6,985 bases of DNA from Candidatus Nomurabacteria bacterium (GTDB lineage Bacteria; Patescibacteriota; Minisyncoccia; Phycocordibacterales; UBA9973), in assembly GCA_026395935.1 (NCBI GenBank), contig JAPLXT010000110.1:1700-8684 (forward strand), read 5' to 3'. Positions 6,301 through 6,985 of the stretch are shown in pieces. The position numbers were made by a program, and so were the translations under genes. The notes under the pieces were generated by a model. That model did no database searches, was not told the DNA's origin, and saw only the letters and a program-made list of their open reading frames with translations. The stretch's first letter is position 1; each line of letters starts with the position of its first letter.

Positions 6301-6984
6301 AAGAACCTTAGGAAGATCTTCTTCTTTAATATCTTTTAATACATCCTTACCATCTTTATCTTTTATAAATACAGCCTGACGCAAGCTAGCAGATAAATCA
6401 TTGGAACTTTTCATTTCATAAACATACTTACTCATTTTTTCATTCTCCTCACTATTCTCTGAAATTATTCCACCTTTTGCTAATTTGCGAGTAAGTTCAC
6501 GTCTTTCATTTGCAAGTCTTTCACTTTCGTTAGCAGCAGCTAAAGCACCAGAAATACCTGCAGTAACTCCAAAAGTAGTCCATGCAGCGATTTTACTCAT
6601 ACCAAACATCTTTGCAATCTTACCAGTAGCTGACATTGCCGAATATGCAATACCAACAGCAGTGGTAAGAGTTGCTGGGTTAACAAATCTTCCAATCTTT
6701 GTACCCTTAATTGCACTCACTGCTTTTTCAATAGCTCCAAATTTTGCTTCAGTTTTAATACCACTCTTTGCTTTACCAACAATAATATCAAAATCCATAT
6801 CAAGTTCTTCCATCTTTACTCCATGCTCCACAGCGATTTTAGCATTGTCTGCAAGCTCAAGTAAATTATCGGCGTACATTTTTGGTTCTCTAGCATCATC
6901 TTCCCCATTTAAAGTAGATATAATTCTGTTCTTTGAACTTGTAAAAACTTCTTTGTTTACAGAACCTTTTATATAATCAAAAAT
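3361..6984 (-). CDS. Giant membrane-linked protein with C-terminal GT9 glycosyltransferase (5' end cut)
   Basis: At least 1207 residues. The ATG at 6879 gives 1172, but the frame stays open for 35 more coding-like codons to the right edge, so the true start is outside. Numbering from 6879: 1-60 helical; hydrophobic segments about 66-84 and 97-116, then a basic helix (ERRELTRK); charged helices about 140-290; a third hydrophobic segment 295-325; a Gly/Asp/His/Met-rich region about 360-630 with DGT/DGS/DGL turns, not recognised; a proline-rich linker 633-690; helices 690-805; a GT9 domain about 808-1120; and a Gly/Ser-rich tail. The GT9 call rests on VVIVLPDPIGDAVLTLPL (811-828; D821 fits the catalytic Asp of WaaC-type enzymes), SAGSSTTPK (994-1002) and PDTGLGHFAGALGTP (D1078, H1083). 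GT9 enzymes transfer heptose or related sugars from ADP-sugars, mainly to lipopolysaccharide core. Sugar and acceptor here are unknown. The DUF6165-like gene follows 31 nt later. The domain call is strong, the rest descriptive. Confidence 0.9.
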   Translation of the reverse strand: MFDYIKGSVNKEVFTSSKNRIISTLNGEDDAREPKMYADNLLELADNAKIAVEHGVKMEELDMDFDIIVGKAKSGIKTEAKFGAIEKAVSAIKGTKIGRFVNPATLTTAVGIAYSAMSATGKIAKMFGMSKIAAWTTFGVTAGISGALAAANESERLANERRELTRKLAKGGIISENSEENEKMSKYVYEMKSSNDLSASLRQAVFIKDKDGKDVLKDIKEEDLPKVLEILSEIETRNSLANEREIDLISYSNPGNVEKEKLDLIKLVAAAKYGVKSKLENELKGKLPGGQDFDAYFDSQVQTMKDSLLGGEKGITSTDKAFKWAKIKGSAAVGAKTVAYGIAFGALTQELFALGSWAMGGHKVGVIQGIIEQMKDGEVPHESVETPLETFRGWITGHPLHMDMNDAIGMNVDGHDFKAPQGTNIFKNPDGTFNILNGDRVVSENVPFDYNSDGTLSDATMARLGEDGIMAGSTCSMIESTKEVVTSANDWVHNHLEKTTHIMREWMGNDTPMYPDPDHPGHLLGADLNELRTEWVGNGIDEHGDYVMTVQHMTNDGSFQNGVSVAAQEEMKKGNLEVLFSVTKNSQVNVLKGIIGPDGLIHIPHDSLEGKMLFDNVGGHAKYEGAFLEIAKHNGDMTDGREIMQILSTHIGENNPHDITEVIPITGPFSTTDINLPIAKDGPWFIPVPKHKPLEPIIYEETPVVIPSYETPTSYGDKAKKYFSDLNLYRNDDKQIEQLVSRMSADEKLSKQFDFVLSRLEVLQNYDKATPEVKASIEKESFIYNQRYSKNNPIHISEYVSNEIKRLHSQIENIYIENCEVGDKPFEKSFYENSPLLKGLENCGEVVIVLPDPIGDAVLTLPLINSLTEYFKLNKNSKEIKVISKNKALYSSLEEQFPNVRIFSPAESKSHFELQSKKVFVFNANRSFEDYELFKLSEEQAHDLSNVMSVDWSSWQKQESPTNKRLMKKYDTLPGRVARGLEIMLGQKLFKDINQTSKYIETSSKFKTESEEIRKKYKIAKDADIFVISAGSSTTPKEYAPEKWREVMDGIYAKYPKAHILFLDDPDPTKKARYGAMVDLYKSQTGHKISRSDDRLDKMNTIMSMAKTVITPDTGLGHFAGALGTPTVMIYLSNPVLWSTPGAKRVSHKKALNTYKDGTNIYNKAWDGGSISNSYSGKSTDGYYVEDNGEMVGASSISPKEVLSKIG

Positions 6985-6985
6985 C

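Noticed and set aside
6485..6976. Plus-strand 163-codon frame opposite the giant gene
   Set aside because: The hydrophobic Ala/Ser/Leu product mirrors the Ala-rich helical coding on the minus strand, which continues without a stop through this region.

Overview
The window looks like a piece of a Candidate Phyla Radiation (Patescibacteria, probably Parcubacteria-like) genome. That placement is inference from four things: the style of the RecG fragment, with extra loops between helicase motifs; compact AT-rich genes without Shine-Dalgarno sequences; short GC-rich hairpins inside a coding region; and a very large membrane-linked protein of unrecognised N-terminal architecture ending in a glycosyltransferase. 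The standard genetic code fits all frames. No RNA genes, CRISPR arrays or insertion sequences were seen, and there is no gene-free stretch over 300 bases. The longest gap is 2707-2825, which holds a terminator and a promoter.

Left part (2-1441, + strand): the C-terminal two thirds of the branch-migration helicase RecG, cut by the left edge. Two hairpin-forming sequences lie inside its coding region. A perfect 18-bp stem (1448-1488) then separates it from a convergent block and can terminate transcription from both sides.

Right part (1494 to right edge, - strand, read right to left): a giant protein open through the right edge. It has hydrophobic N-terminal segments, an unrecognised Gly/Asp/His/Met-rich middle region, a proline-rich linker, a helical segment and a C-terminal GT9 (ADP-heptosyltransferase-like) domain. 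It is followed 31 nt later by a protein resembling the DUF6165 family. A terminator (2774-2816) and a new extended -10 promoter (2738-2746) separate these from a second two-gene unit, a 278-residue protein with 11-residue LEA/apolipoprotein-like repeats and a 122-residue strongly acidic helical protein.

Working model (inference): the first unit makes or attaches a sugar on the cell surface or on a protein, with the DUF6165-like protein as a partner of the GT9 domain. The second unit encodes two helical proteins, one basic/amphipathic and one acidic, that may bind each other or a membrane. The giant GT9 fusion with its DUF6165-like neighbour is the most interesting part of the window.
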